Positions 29,528 through 38,493 of a stretch of DNA of 64,000 bases are shown in pieces. Position 1 is the first letter of the stretch. Every line of letters begins with the position of its first letter. The position numbers and the translations under genes were made by a program. The stretch is from the NCBI GenBank assembly GCA_963791595.1, contig CAWBTF010000014.1:372001-436000 (forward strand), in the 5' to 3' direction. The notes below the pieces were generated by a model, which made no database searches, was not told the origin of the DNA, and was given only the letters and a program-made list of their open reading frames with translations. This DNA is from JAEMQF01 sp963791595 (GTDB lineage Bacteria > Pseudomonadota > Gammaproteobacteria > Burkholderiales > Burkholderiaceae_C).

Positions 29528-31065
29528 GGCCGCGCCTGCGCATCGAGCGGCCAGGGGTTGCCGGGCGCCGGATCGATCAGCTTGTACTTGTCGTGCGCGA
29601 GCAAGTCTTCAAGCCGCCGCACCCGATCCATGTGGCCACCGAGTGCTTGGTAATCCCCGAGACGCATCGTGAACTCGATCGGCGAAACGATCGCCGGCGT
29701 GGGCACATAGCCAAAGCTGTTGGCGGGCATTCGCGCCACGTCCACCATCACCGTGATCCCGCCGCCCGGCCACACATAGACCGGCGCGCCGCCGCAGGTC
29801 ACGTTCACGAGCAACTGCTTGATCGACTGCGTGAGCCGCACCGGGTTGTCGGTGACGCCGGCGCGCAACGACCCGCCAGCGCCCGCGACGTAGAGCACGC
29901 TCGCGAGCGACGGCTCGCAGTTCTCGCCGATGCGCTGCACGACGCGCCACACCGCATCGGGCATGGTCGCGGGTTGCGGCGTCAACTTCTCGTCGAGCAC
30001 GAAGTAGGCATGGTCTTCACCGGTGGTCGACACCATCAGCAAACGCAAGCCCGGCTGCGCGTGCTTCGGATCCCACTGCTCGACGATCGACAGCGGGTCG
30101 GTGATGTCAGTGCCGCCCCAGCCCGAACCCGGGTTCGCCACCTGAAAGTAACGCCCCGGCGTCGACTTGCGGCCGCGGATGCGAATGCCGCTGGCCGGCA
30201 TGTCCAGGCACTTGCCGGCTTGGTGCTCCGAGAGCACGCCGGTGATGTGGTCGTCGATCACGACCACTTCATCGACATGGCCGAACCACTGCTGCGCGAA
30301 GATGCCGATCGTCGCCGAGCCGCAGCCGACGCGCATGCGCTGCTCTACGACCCCGTTGACGATCGGTGCATGGTTCGCCTGCACCGTGAGCGCGGCGCCG
30401 CCTTCGATCTGCAATTCCACCGGCTGCTGATTGCCCAGCGCCATCATCATGTCGCAGGCTTTTCTGCCTTCGCGCTTGGAGCCGCCGGTGAGGTGGTGCA
30501 CGCCGCCGAGCGAGAGGAACTGTGAGCCGTATTCGATCGTCGTCACATGGCCCACCGCTTCGCCCTGATGAAGCACGGTGGCTTGCTCGGGGCCGAGGTA
30601 GCGATCGGTATCGATCTTCACCTTGAAGCTGCAATAGCTGAAGATACCCTCCGTGACCACGGTCACCATGTCGACGCCGCGCTGCTGCGAAGCGATGATG
30701 AACGGCGCGGGTTTGTAATCGGGATACGTGGTCCCGGCGCCGATGCCGCTGACGAACACCGGCGCGTCGTTCAGCAGCTCGCCGCTCCAGCCCTGCTTCG
30801 CCGATGTCCACTCCACCAATTCGGCACCGGCGCGCTTCACCAGGTGCACGTTGTCCAGGCGCGCAAGTTGGCCGTTGACGTTGCCGTAGCGGTCGCACGC
30901 GCCGAGCTTGCCCGGGCTGATCTGGCACAGCACTGGACATGCTTCGCAGCGCACCTTGTCCGCCGCCATGCGCTCGGGCGCACGCGAGTGTTCTAGCACG
31001 ACGGGCGCGGGTGGCTCGACGCTTTGGCCGTCGGAGCGGGTGTCGATGGGGTGTTGCGGGTTCAT
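29524..31065 (-). CDS. 6-hydroxynicotinate reductase-like iron-sulfur protein
   Basis: A 513-residue protein resembling the ferredoxin-dependent 6-hydroxynicotinate reductase of anaerobic nicotinate fermentation, which reduces 6-hydroxynicotinate to tetrahydro-6-oxonicotinate. The N-terminal cysteine cluster CEACPVLC followed by GACDRYGN (about residues 41-60) is suited to an iron-sulfur cluster. Other strongly conserved-looking blocks are GIGAGTTYPDYKPAPFI, EGIFSYCSFKVKIDTDRY and VWPGGGITVMVDVARMPANS. It is coupled by ATGA overlaps to the hydroxylase gene upstream and the UPF0280 gene downstream. The exact substrate is inferred from family and context and could be another N-heterocycle. Confidence 0.78.
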   Translation of the reverse strand: MNPQHPIDTRSDGQSVEPPAPVVLEHSRAPERMAADKVRCEACPVLCQISPGKLGACDRYGNVNGQLARLDNVHLVKRAGAELVEWTSAKQGWSGELLNDAPVFVSGIGAGTTYPDYKPAPFIIASQQRGVDMVTVVTEGIFSYCSFKVKIDTDRYLGPEQATVLHQGEAVGHVTTIEYGSQFLSLGGVHHLTGGSKREGRKACDMMMALGNQQPVELQIEGGAALTVQANHAPIVNGVVEQRMRVGCGSATIGIFAQQWFGHVDEVVVIDDHITGVLSEHQAGKCLDMPASGIRIRGRKSTPGRYFQVANPGSGWGGTDITDPLSIVEQWDPKHAQPGLRLLMVSTTGEDHAYFVLDEKLTPQPATMPDAVWRVVQRIGENCEPSLASVLYVAGAGGSLRAGVTDNPVRLTQSIKQLLVNVTCGGAPVYVWPGGGITVMVDVARMPANSFGYVPTPAIVSPIEFTMRLGDYQALGGHMDRVRRLEDLLAHDKYKLIDPAPGNPWPLDAQARP

Positions 31066-33999
31066 CGGCCCTCACCCCGGCCCTCTCCCGCAGGCGGGAG
31101 AGGGGGTAAGGCAGTTCTCCCGCTCCCTCTCCCGCTCGCGGGAGAGGGTTGGGGTGAGGGTGCGCGATCACGCGCTACCAACGCCGCGCGCAAGCGGCTC
31201 GGTGTCACCGGCACCTGGCCCATGCGCACGCCGGTCGCGTCAAAAATCGCATTCAGGACCGCCGGCGCGGTGGCCACCAGCGCCGGTTCACCCACGCCTT
31301 TCGCACCCCAGGGACCCAGTGGTTCCGGGTCTTCGATCAGGTGCACCGTGATCGGCGGAACATCGCCAAAAGTCGGGATCAGGTAGTCGTGCAGGTTGTC
31401 GGTTCGACCGTTGATGTATTCCTCCATCAGCGCCATGCCGATGCCCTGTGCGATGCCGCCGTGGATCTGGCCCTCCACCTGCGTCGGGTTGATCGCGCGG
31501 CCCACGTCGTGCGCGGCGTGGATGTGCAGCAGCTTCACGGTGCCGAGATCGATGTCGACTTCGAGTTCCGCGATCTGCGCGGCGAAGGCATAGGTGGCGT
31601 AGGGCACGCCCTGGCCGTCGGCGTCGAGCGGCACCGTGGGCGGGTTGAAGTGGCCGGTGCCGGTAAAGAGGTCGCCGTTCGAATCCGCCGTGAGCTTCGT
31701 CAAGTCGAGCTGCCGTTCGCCGGCGGCGCTGCGCGCAACGAGCATGTGGCCCTCGATGCCGAGCGTGGCCGGCTCGCCCACACCGAGCGGGGCGAGCAGC
31801 TTGCGGCGCAAGTCCTCTCCCGCCGCTTTGGCCGCATTGCCCGACACGAAGGTCTGGCGCGATGCCGACGACTTGCCGGCGTCGAGTGTCAAATCGGTAT
31901 CGCCCATCACCTGTTGCACTGAACTGAGCGGCAATCCCACTGCATCCGCAAACATCTGCGGCAGGATCGTCGCCGTGCCCTGGCCGATTTCCTGCGCGCC
32001 GTTGTAGAGCATCAGCGTCGCCTGGCCTGGCAGATCCAGGCGCAGGCCGGCGCGAATCGTCGACGGATTGGCGATCACGGTGTTGCCGATGCCGTACCAC
32101 ATGCACGCGATTCCCACGCCGCGGCGCTGCGCATCGCCTCGCAGGATGGCATGCACGTTGAACGCCGTCGCGGAGGCGCGCGCGGTTTGCCATGCCGGGC
32201 GCAGCGCGTCCAGGCACGCCTGCAGGCCGACGCTCGCGTCGAGCTTCTGGCCGGTGCCGGTACGATCCCCCACGCGCAAGGCGTTGCGGTGCCGGAACTC
32301 GAGCGCATCGACGCCGCACGCCGAGGCGAGTTCGTCGATGAGCCGCTCGCCGAGCAGCGTCGACTGCGGAACGCCGAAACCGCGGAAGGCGCCGGCGACG
32401 CTGTTGTGCGTCAACACCGCGCTTGTCAGCGCACGCTGGTTCGGCACACGGTAGGGCCCGGCGGCGTGGATCGGCACTCGGTTCGCGACCGTCGGCCCCC
32501 ATGACGAATAGGCACCGGTGTTGAAGTCGCCCTCGAAGTGATACGCGCTCAGAATGCCCTGCGCGTCGCACGCGATGCTGGCGCGCATGCGCGCCGGGTG
32601 GCGCTTCGTGCTCGATTGCATCGACTCGGGGCGCTCGTAGACCATGCGCACCGCGCGCCGCAGTTTCATCGCCGCGACGGCGAGCAAAGGCTGCACCGAC
32701 AGATCGAGCTTGCCGCCAAAACCACCGCCCATCGCCGAAGGCACGATATGCACACGCGTCGGCTCGATTCCGAGCACATGGGCGATTTCATCGCGGTCCA
32801 TGTAAGGCGTTTGCGTGCAGGCGAAGATTCGCACTCGCGGCGCCGCACCAGCGCCAGGCTCGGCGAGCTCGGCATAACCCGCCTCGGGTTCGATGTAGGC
32901 GTGCTCGACATACGCTGTTTCGAAGCTCGCCTCGATTCGCGTCGACGCCGCGGCGAGCGCTGCGTCGACGTCGCCGCTCACGACGCGACCGCGGCACAGC
33001 ACGTTGCCGGCGTGGCGCGATTGCACCAGCTCGCCGCGCGCCGCGGCGGCAAGCGCCGCATCGATGTCAAGGGCCGCGTTCAGCACACCGTATTCGATCG
33101 GCAAGTCGGCGTCGGGAATCGCTTCGAGCGTCGCTGCGTCGCCGACCAGCGCGATCACCGCTTCGCCGGCAAACCGCACGACACCGTCGGCAAGCACCGG
33201 CTGGTCGCGCAGTTCCGGGAAGATCGCGAACGCGTTGTTCGGCACGTCGGCCGCCGTGATCACGTCCACCAGGCCCGGCCAGCGCTGGCGCAGCGCCGTG
33301 GTGTCGCCGAGCGTGAAATGTGCGTGCGCGTGCGGCGAGCGCACGACGCGCATCGCCAGCGCATCGACGGGCGACGTGTCAGCGCCATAGCGTGCCGCGC
33401 CGCGCAGCTTGTCGGGCGCGTCGAGCCGCTGCACGCGAGCGCCGACCGCTCGGCCCAGCGCGACATTGCGCACCGGCAGGTCGGCCCCGAGCGGCGACGC
33501 GCTGCCCCACCGAGAGCACCGCCTCGACGATCTTGCGATAGCCCGTGCAGCGGCACAGCACACCGCCCAGCGCATCGAGCACTTCGGCTTCGGTCGGCTG
33601 CGGATTGCGTTGCAGCAGCGCCTGCGCGCTCATCAGCATGCCGGGAGTGCAGATGCCGCATTGCGCAGCACCGAACGCGGCGAACGCGGTCTGCAGCGGC
33701 GACAGGCTGCCATCAGCGCCGGCCAGACCTTCCACGGTGGCGACGCCTCGCCCTTCGCACTGACCGAGCGCGACGATGCACGAGCACACCTGTTGCCCAT
33801 CGAGCAACACCGTGCACGCGCCGCAGTCGCCGGCGTGGCAGCCAATCTTCGTGCCGGTGAGTCCCAGGTCGTCGCGCAACACGTCGGAAAGGCGACGCAG
33901 CGGGTCGGCGACGAGTTCGACCGCCCGGCCGTTCACGCGCAACTGCACGACGCGGCGCGCCTGGGACAGCGTCAACGGCGCGGCGTCGCGCGCCGTCAT
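31062..33999 (-). pseudogene. Molybdenum hydroxylase, fused 2Fe-2S and molybdopterin subunits, one frameshift
   Basis: Xanthine-dehydrogenase-family enzyme expected to hydroxylate a heteroaromatic ring. The N-terminal part (ATG 33999) is the two-cluster ferredoxin domain, with CHAGDCGACTVLLDG, QCGICTPGML and CRCTGYRKIVEAVL. The rest is the molybdopterin subunit, with GGGFGGK, QTPYMDRDEIAHVLG and the catalytic glutamate in GAKGVGEPALVA. They join in one frame if one base is removed from the CCCC run at 33505-33508, giving about 978 residues in a fused subunit. The last 25 or so residues are encoded by a palindromic repeat (31069-31160). The start overlaps the FAD-subunit stop (ATGA), and the stop overlaps the next start (ATGA). 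Confidence 0.8.
31069..31160. repeat. REP-like palindromic repeat, CCCTCACCCC family
   Basis: A 92-base block with two tandem hairpins, each with arms CCCTCTCCCG and CGGGAGAGGG (31081-31104 and 31125-31148). The block itself is framed by CCCTCACCCC at 31069 and GGGGTGAGGG at 31160, so it is a palindrome overall. It lies inside the 3' end of the hydroxylase frame and supplies its C-terminal tail. Similar sequences are interspersed in many proteobacterial genomes. Confidence 0.85.
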
Positions 34000-34840
34000 G
34001 CCAGTTCCTTCAAGGCGCGTTGCAGCAGCGTCGCGGTCGCGTCGAGGCGGTAGGCGGCACTCGCGCGCACGTCGTTGATCGGTTGCAAGGGCGCGAGGTC
34101 GTCGGGCGCGACTGCCACGTTCCCGAGTTCGCCGCGACGCCAGGCCGACGAGCCGAGACTCGAGCACCGGCAAGCGCTCGCGCACATGCCGAGCAACTGC
34201 CCACCGCCGCGCCGGCCCAGAGCACACGGCCTTGTGCGTCGGTGTCGATCGCCACCGCGAGCATCGTGATCGAGATCACCAGGTAGCGCCGGCCGCCGAG
34301 CTTGGCAAATGTCGACTTCGCGAGCGCGCCGCGCCGCGGCACCCAGATGCCGGTCAGCAACTCGTCCGGCGCGATCGCGGTGCGGCGATTGCCCAGCACA
34401 AACTCATGCACCGGCAAGCGCCGCGTACCGCGCGCCGACCGCAATTCGGCCTGCGCATCGAGCGCCAGCCAGACGGGCGTGCCGTCGGCCGCGGGCGACG
34501 CGTTGCACAGGTTGCCGCCGAGCGTGGCAGTGTTCTGGATCTGCTCGCCGCCGACTTCGCGCGCGGCTTGCTTCAGCGCATCGAACAGCGGCGGCAACTC
34601 GCAACGCAGCACGTCGGTCCAGGTGGTGGTCGCGCCGAACCACCAGCCCTGTTCGTCGCTGCGGATTCCACGCAGCGCGTCGATGCGCGACAAGTCGAGC
34701 AGCGATGTCTCGATCGCGCGGCCGACGAACGCCGGATACACATCGGTCCCGCCCGCCAGTGGCCGCATCCCGCCCAGGGCGAGGTGGCGCAGCGCTTCGG
34801 CGACAGTTACGGGTTGCTCGAAGCGGGAAGCGGGCATCAT
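33996..34840 (-). pseudogene. FAD-binding subunit of molybdenum hydroxylase, two frameshifts
   Basis: The CoxM-type FAD subunit of a xanthine-dehydrogenase-family complex, about 280 residues. The N-terminal part shows LAGGTDVYPAF, the first FAD loop, and ATLGGNLCNASPAAD, the second loop. The main frame is good until about VGSCS near 34190. A second frame gives RLPVLESRLVG, and a third from about 34140 gives GELGNVAVAPDDLAPLQPINDVRASAAYR and the natural end ALKELA. Two one-base corrections restore a normal C-terminal domain. It is the first gene of the long operon and its stop overlaps the next start. It would pass electrons from the 2Fe-2S clusters to an acceptor. Confidence 0.8.
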
Positions 34841-34857
34841 TGCGGCTTCAATCTAGC

Positions 34858-35674
34858 ATGATTCAGCCCATGTCCAGCACCGACACCGCCGAGACCATTC
34901 GGACCGTGCGCCGCTGGGTCGACGCGCGCGCGGCGCATCGTCGTGCTCACTGGCGCGGGCATTTCCACCGACTCGGGCATCCCCGACTTTCGCGGCCCGA
35001 AGGGCGTGTGGACGCGCAACCCGGCCGCCGAAAAGCAATCGACGATTCAAACCTACCTGGCTGACGCGCAAGTGCGCAAGGCGGCGTGGCGCTCGCGCCT
35101 GGACCACGCGGCGTGGACGGCACAGCCGAACCGCGGCCACCTGGCGCTGGTCGAACTCGAACGGCGCGACAAGCTGCATGCGCTGATCACGCAGAACATC
35201 GACGAGTTGCACCAAATCGCCGGCAATTCGCGCGAGCGCATCGTCGAAGTGCACGGCACGATGCGCCGTGTGATGTGCTGGGGCTGCGGCCAACGCGCGC
35301 CGATGCAGGACGCGCTGGACCGGGTGCGCGCGGGCGAAGCCGACCCGGCGTGCCTGAGTTGCGGCGGCATCCTGAAGAGCGACACGGTCTCGTTCGGCCA
35401 GGCCCTCGTTCCGGACACGATCGCGCGCGCGATGCAGGTGGCGCAAGAGGCCGACCTGCTGCTTGCGATCGGCAGCACCTTGCAGGTCTACCCGGTGGCC
35501 GGCGTCGTGCCGCTGGCCAAGGACAGCGGCGCCAAGGTGGTCATCATGAACGACCAGGAGACACCGATGGACGAACTCGCCGACGCGCTGCTGCGCGGCG
35601 CGATCGGCGAATTGCTGCCGGCGATTTGCGGGACGACCGCGCCACCCGGGCCCATCGAGAAGGCCCCGCGCTGA
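34858..35674 (+). pseudogene. cobB: NAD-dependent protein deacylase, sirtuin (CobB/SIR2), one frameshift
   Basis: Sirtuin of about 271 residues. After the start (ATG 34858 or ATG 34870) the frame reads TIRTVRRWVDAR; the NAD loop then continues in another frame as RRIVVLTGAGISTDSGIPDFRG. One extra base in the CG repeat 34924-34933 explains the break. The remaining features are complete: TQNIDELH with the substrate region, catalytic histidine in VEVHGTMRR, a zinc site CWGC and CLSC, and AIGSTLQVYPVAG. The gene diverges from the hydroxylase operon and is convergent with the orphan TRAP gene. Confidence 0.85.
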
Positions 35675-35708
35675 CCCGACGTTCGGACCGCGCGCCGGCC
35701 GCAGCGCC

Positions 35709-36801
35709 CTACACCACCTTCTTCGGCGGGTTGTTGTAGACGAAGTTGGAGTAGGTGTTCTCGGCGAAGCGGTGCCACAGCATGATGTCTTCGCGGAACT
35801 TGCTCCACGATTCGAAGATCTTCTTGAAGGCCGGGTTCTTCGCCGACTCCTCGGCGTAGAGGTCGAATGCCGCATCCTGCGCCGCCTTGCATCAGCTCAA
35901 CGGGGTAAGGATGCAGCTTCACGCCGCTCGCCACCAGGCGCAACAGGGCCGGCGGGTTCTTGAAGTCGTACTCGGCCATCATGTCGATGTTGGCCTCGGC
36001 CGCCGCGGCCTCGAAGGCGGCCTGGTATTCCTTGGGCAGCGCTTCCCAGGCCTTGGTGGCAACGAAGAACGAGTACATCGAGTTGCTCTCCCACCAGCCG
36101 GGGTAGTAGTAGTGCGGCGCCACCTTGAAGAAGCCGAGTTTCTCGTCGTCGTAGGGGCCGACCCATTCGGCGGCGTCGATCGTGTTCTTCTCCAGCGCGG
36201 CGTAGATCTCGCCGCCGGGCAATTGCTGCGGCACCGCGCCCAGGCGCGCCATCACCTCGCCGCCGATTCCCGGGATGCGCATCTTCAGGCCCTTCAGGTC
36301 GGCCACGCCGCGGATTTCCTTCTTGAACCAGCCGCCCATCTGCACACCGGTGTTGCCGCCCGGGAAGCTGATGATGTTGAAGTCGCGAAAGAACTCGCGC
36401 ACCAGCTTGAGCCCGCCGCCGTAGTACATCCAGGCGTTCTGCTGGCGCTGGTTCAGGCCGAACGGCAGCGTGGTGTCGAAGCCGAAGGCCTTGTTCTTGC
36501 CGACGAAGTAGTAGCTCGCGGTGTGCGCGCATTCGACGGTGCCGCCCTGGATCGCGTCGACCACACCAAAAGCGGGCACCAGTTCGCCGGCCGCGTGCAC
36601 CGAGATGGTGAACTTGCCCCCCGTGATCTGGCCGACCCGGCGCGCCAGCACCTCGGCGCCGCCGTAAATCGTGTCCAGGCTCTTGGGAAAGCTCGACGCC
36701 AGCCGCCAACGCACGGTGGGGCTGGTTTGCGCCAGCGCGGGCATCGCGAGGGCGGTTGCCGACGCGGCCAGGCCGGTTCGAAGGAAGTGGCGTTTTTGCA
36801 T
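35709..36801 (-). pseudogene. dctP: Orphan TRAP transporter substrate-binding protein, one frameshift
   Basis: About 363 residues, a DctP-family receptor of the alpha-keto-acid/mannitol type. The N-terminus has a twin-arginine-like signal (KRHFLRTGLAASATALAMPA) after ATG 36801. The core shows GGKFTISVHAAGELVPAF, FGLNQRQQNAWMYYGGG and GLKMRIPGIGGEVMARLG, with the conserved arginine. Close to the end (near 35885) one extra base shifts the frame; correcting it gives the natural C-terminus AAQDAAFDLYAEES, WHRFAENTYSNFVYNNPPKK. No permease genes adjoin it, so it is an orphan receptor that must use permeases encoded elsewhere. Confidence 0.85.
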
Positions 36802-36920
36802 GCTGTGCCTCCGTTTTGGATGGCAAATGAGAGCGGGTAGAGCAATGTTGGTGCCAGCGATCGAGGAACGCGGGGCCTGCCCTTGGTGAGCAGCGGCCAG
36901 GACTACCGCACTTGGCCGTC

Positions 36921-38048
36921 TCAAGCGCGCAGCGCCGCGATCTCCGCCTCGCCGAAGCCCGCCTCGCGCAAGACTTCCTCGGTATGCTCGCCCACGCGCG
37001 GCGCTGGCTTCGGCGCGACCGGCACGCTGCGCTCGAAACGTGGCGCAGGGGCAGGCTGCACCACGCCGTCGACCTCGATGAACGCAGCGCGCGCCTTGGC
37101 GTGAGCGTGTTGCGGCGCCTCAGCCATCGACAGCACCGGCGCGAAACACGCATCCGTGCCTTCGAGCAGCGCGCACCAGGCATCGCGAGTGCGTTCGCGA
37201 AAGATCGCGGCGAACGCCTCGCGCATTTCGGGCCACAGCTTGCGGTCGTTCTGGCGCTTCGCAAAGCGCTCAGGAAGGCCGATGCGCTGCGCGAGTTCGG
37301 CAAAGAACTTCGGCTCGATCGCGCCGACCGACACGTACTTGCCGTCCGACGTCTCGTAGGTGTCGTAATACGGCGCGCCGCCGTCGAGCAGGTTCTCGCC
37401 GCGCCCGCCGCCCCACGCGCCGGCGGCGGCCAGGCCATAGAACATCGACGTGAGCGACGCCGCGCCGTCGACCATTGCCGCATCGACCACCTGGCCGAGG
37501 CCGGAGGTCTTGCGCTCGTGCAGCGCGGCAAGCACGCCGAGCGCGAGGAACATCGAGCCGCCGCCGTAGTCGCCCACCAGATTGAGCGGCGGCACCGGCT
37601 TGCCGTAGCGCGGCCCGATCGCGTGCAACGCGCCGCTGAGCGCGATGTAGTTCAAGTCGTGGCCGGCGGCCTGCGCCAGTGGCCCTTGTTGCCCGAAGCC
37701 CGTCATGCGGCCGTAGATCAAGCCCGGGTTGCGCGCCCGGCATGCGTCGGGCCCCAGGCCCAGCCGCTCGGCGACACCGGGGCGAAAGCCTTCGAGCAGC
37801 ACGTCGGCTTTGTCGATCAGACGCAGCGTGGCGTCGCGGCCGGTTGCGGATTTCAGGTCGAGCGCGACCGAGCGGCGATTGCGCGAGTTGACGGCAAAGC
37901 GGCGGTCGAGCGCGAGCCCCAGGCCACTGGGTTCGCGTCGGTCGATGCGCACGATGTCGGCGCCGAGGTCGGCAAGCAGCATCGCGCACATCGGCACCGG
38001 GCCGATGCCTTCGAGTTCGATGATGCGAAGTCCGTGCAGGGGGCCCAT
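36921..38048 (-). CDS. Alpha-methylacyl-CoA racemase (CaiB/BaiF family III)
   Basis: A 375-residue family III CoA-transferase-fold protein with the racemase residues rather than the transferase pattern: H130 in GHDLNYIALSG, D160 in NLVGDYGGGS and E245 in SVGAIEPKF, matching the catalytic set of the mycobacterial racemase. It epimerises 2-methyl-branched acyl-CoAs so that beta-oxidation can handle the S form. Genes for acyl-CoA dehydrogenase, thiolase and FadB lie next to it, which supports branched fatty acid or sterol side-chain use. The start ATG 38048 opens the usual GPLHGLRIIELEGIGP motif. Confidence 0.9.
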   Translation of the reverse strand: MGPLHGLRIIELEGIGPVPMCAMLLADLGADIVRIDRREPSGLGLALDRRFAVNSRNRRSVALDLKSATGRDATLRLIDKADVLLEGFRPGVAERLGLGPDACRARNPGLIYGRMTGFGQQGPLAQAAGHDLNYIALSGALHAIGPRYGKPVPPLNLVGDYGGGSMFLALGVLAALHERKTSGLGQVVDAAMVDGAASLTSMFYGLAAAGAWGGGRGENLLDGGAPYYDTYETSDGKYVSVGAIEPKFFAELAQRIGLPERFAKRQNDRKLWPEMREAFAAIFRERTRDAWCALLEGTDACFAPVLSMAEAPQHAHAKARAAFIEVDGVVQPAPAPRFERSVPVAPKPAPRVGEHTEEVLREAGFGEAEIAALRA

Positions 38049-38493
38049 GGGGTGTCCTTCGAGTTCGATTCAGCGTTGATGTGCGCAAAGCTGTTGAGTG
38101 GTGGTGGTGGCTTGTTGCTGCCCATTTTCAAACCGCTTCGGATTTCGTCGAGTGCAAGTGATGGTTCGCCTCGGTCTCGACGCCGACTGGCGTGCGCCCT
38201 CTTTTTTTGGCGAGCATGATCGTCGGTGCGTTGTTCGTGTGGCGCCAGCGCCCCTGCGTCCGCGCGGCACCTCTTTGCCCGTCACCTGAGGTGCCGGGGC
38301 AGGGGGCTCGGGGTGCGTTCGCAGGTCCCATTCGCGGTGTCCTGGACGCTCGTGGGAAAACGCCGGTGTTGACGCATGGACCGTCGCGACCCACGGCTGG
38401 TACCCCGCGAGCGTGGGCCGGAGAACGCACCCCGGGCCCCCTGCCCTCGCTCGGTGGTGGGGCGCGGCGGCGGGGTGGACCGGGGGTGCGATT
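38049..38493. other. Intergenic region with long inverted repeat, no gene supported
   Basis: A 445-base gap upstream of the racemase gene and downstream of the acyl-CoA dehydrogenase stop. No coding frame is convincing. It contains a short CACCT/AGGTG palindrome near 38283-38293 and the 24-base inverted repeat described separately. Composition changes sharply inside it: a relatively T-rich part (38100-38270) is followed by an extremely GC-rich part. Confidence 0.5.
38297..38446. repeat. Long inverted repeat with 24-base arms
   Basis: The arm at 38297-38320 begins GGGCAGGGGGC and ends GGGTGCGTTC. Its reverse complement is found at 38423-38446 with 23 of 24 bases matching. The 102-base spacer has no obvious coding content. 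It could form a very stable cruciform or RNA hairpin, or be the ends of a small non-autonomous element. Confidence 0.75.

Noticed and set aside
38098..38289. Small plus-strand frame in the intergenic region before the racemase gene
   Set aside because: No ribosome site, composition typical of non-coding DNA, and it overlaps a palindrome; no family resemblance.
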